Shown here in pieces: positions 5,602 through 6,056 of a stretch of 6,056 nt of DNA; position 1 is the stretch's first letter, and every line of letters begins with the position of its first letter. The notes under the pieces were generated by a model. It saw only the letters and a program-made list of their open reading frames with translations, did no database searches and was not told the origin of the DNA. The stretch comes from CAZNHL01 sp964572965. Lineage in GTDB: Bacteria; Bacteroidota; Bacteroidia; Cytophagales; UBA9547. Both the position numbers and the translations under genes were made by a program. The stretch spans positions 1 to 6,056 of the forward strand of contig CAZNHL010000125.1 in the NCBI GenBank assembly GCA_964572965.1, given 5' to 3'.

Positions 5602-6056
5602 ATGGCTTCTGTTGACACACATTTGCACGCCGGAGTTGATCACCATGATGACCATGAGCATCATGAGGAGCTTGGGTTCATGAGAACATATATCTTCTCT
5701 GAAGATCACAAGGTTATCGGTAAGCAATTTTTGATTACAGGTTTATTATGGGCAGTTATTGGAGGGTTTCTTTCAATGGTTTTCCGTTTGCAGTTAGGTT
5801 TTCCGGAGATGGATTTGGGTTGGTTGCGTCCTTTGTTGGGCGACTGGATCCAGGCTGATAATAAATTAGATCCGGAGTTTTATCTTGCATTAGTTACAAT
5901 GCATGGTACCATCATGGTATTCTTTGTATTGACTGCCGGATTGAGTGGTACGTTTTCTAACTACCTGATTCCTTTGCAGATCGGGGCAAGAGACATGGCT
6001 TCTGGTTTCATGAACATGCTTTCTTACTGGTTCTTCTTTGTTTCAGGATTATTAAT
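5602..6056 (+). CDS. coxA: Cytochrome c oxidase subunit I, N-terminal part (3' end outside window)
   Basis: The first 151 codons of subunit I of a heme-copper oxidase, which reduces oxygen to water and pumps protons; the reading frame runs off the window. Visible marks are EDHKVIGKQF (34-43), FRLQL (61-65), His101 in TMHGTIMVFF, the expected axial ligand of the low-spin heme, and NYLIPLQIGARDMA (120-133). Two helices are visible at about 43-60 and 95-117, and a third begins near 138. Asp131 sits where the D-channel entrance Asp of A-type oxidases lies. It is followed by SGF in place of the classical FPR, with the Asn seven residues after the Asp kept (Asn138). ATG at 5602 is preferred over Met27, since it follows an A-rich spacer 34 bases after coxB; it includes a cytoplasmic tail with seven histidines within residues 7-21. 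The active-site His-Tyr and CuB ligands lie beyond the window. Confidence 0.95.
   Translation, partial: MASVDTHLHAGVDHHDDHEHHEELGFMRTYIFSEDHKVIGKQFLITGLLWAVIGGFLSMVFRLQLGFPEMDLGWLRPLLGDWIQADNKLDPEFYLALVTMHGTIMVFFVLTAGLSGTFSNYLIPLQIGARDMASGFMNMLSYWFFFVSGLL

Larger units (their letters stand above)
1..6056 (+). other. ACIII-cytochrome oxidase operon segment (actBCDEF-coxBA)
   Basis: All seven genes lie on the plus strand with gaps of only 20 to 39 bases and no visible terminator or promoter between them, so one transcript is likely. The order is that of an ACIII cluster followed directly by oxidase subunits II and I. actA, the N-terminal two thirds or more of actB and any promoter would be upstream. 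The rest of coxA and perhaps further oxidase subunits would be downstream. Co-transcription is inferred from spacing. Confidence 0.85.

Overview
The window is a densely packed, single-strand stretch of a respiratory operon, read left to right: the 3' end of actB, then complete actC, actD, actE and actF, complete coxB, and the 5' end of coxA. The first five encode subunits of Alternative Complex III (ACIII), a quinol:electron-acceptor oxidoreductase that replaces the cytochrome bc1 complex. The last two encode subunits II and I of a heme-copper terminal oxidase.

Organism: very probably Bacteroidota. The DNA is AT-rich, the spacers before start codons are A/T-rich and mostly lack a Shine-Dalgarno sequence, and the gene order matches the ACIII-cytochrome oxidase clusters of that phylum. 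Protein details point the same way: the coxA sequence SGFMN after the conserved Asp, and an F-A-W triplet in CoxB. A Sphingobacteria-like member (for example Pedobacter-like) is a guess from general impression only.

Layout: actB 3' part 1-438; actC 463-1827; actD 1848-2378; actE 2400-3032; actF 3063-4433; coxB 4473-5567; coxA 5' part 5602-6056. Gaps are 24, 20, 21, 30, 39 and 34 bases. I see no terminator, RNA gene, mobile element or CRISPR in them, so the whole window is best read as one co-transcribed unit entered and left mid-operon.

How the parts work together: ActC, and possibly ActF, form membrane bundles of about ten helices of the NrfD/PsrC type, and quinol is oxidised at ActC. Electrons pass through the iron-sulfur domain of ActB to c-type hemes (ActA, encoded upstream of the window, and ActE). 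From there they reach the CuA centre of CoxB and then the heme a / heme a3-CuB site of CoxA. In Flavobacterium johnsoniae ACIII is known to form a physical supercomplex with an aa3 oxidase. The tandem gene order and several residue-level features here fit that arrangement.

The core system is therefore already described. What deserves a second look lies in the details: histidine-rich segments in ActF and CoxA, two extra N-terminal membrane helices in CoxB, a Trp-to-Phe change at the classical cytochrome c electron-entry position of CoxB, a Cys-to-Thr change marking the probable [3Fe-4S] site of ActB, and a tandem duplication in the ActE linker.
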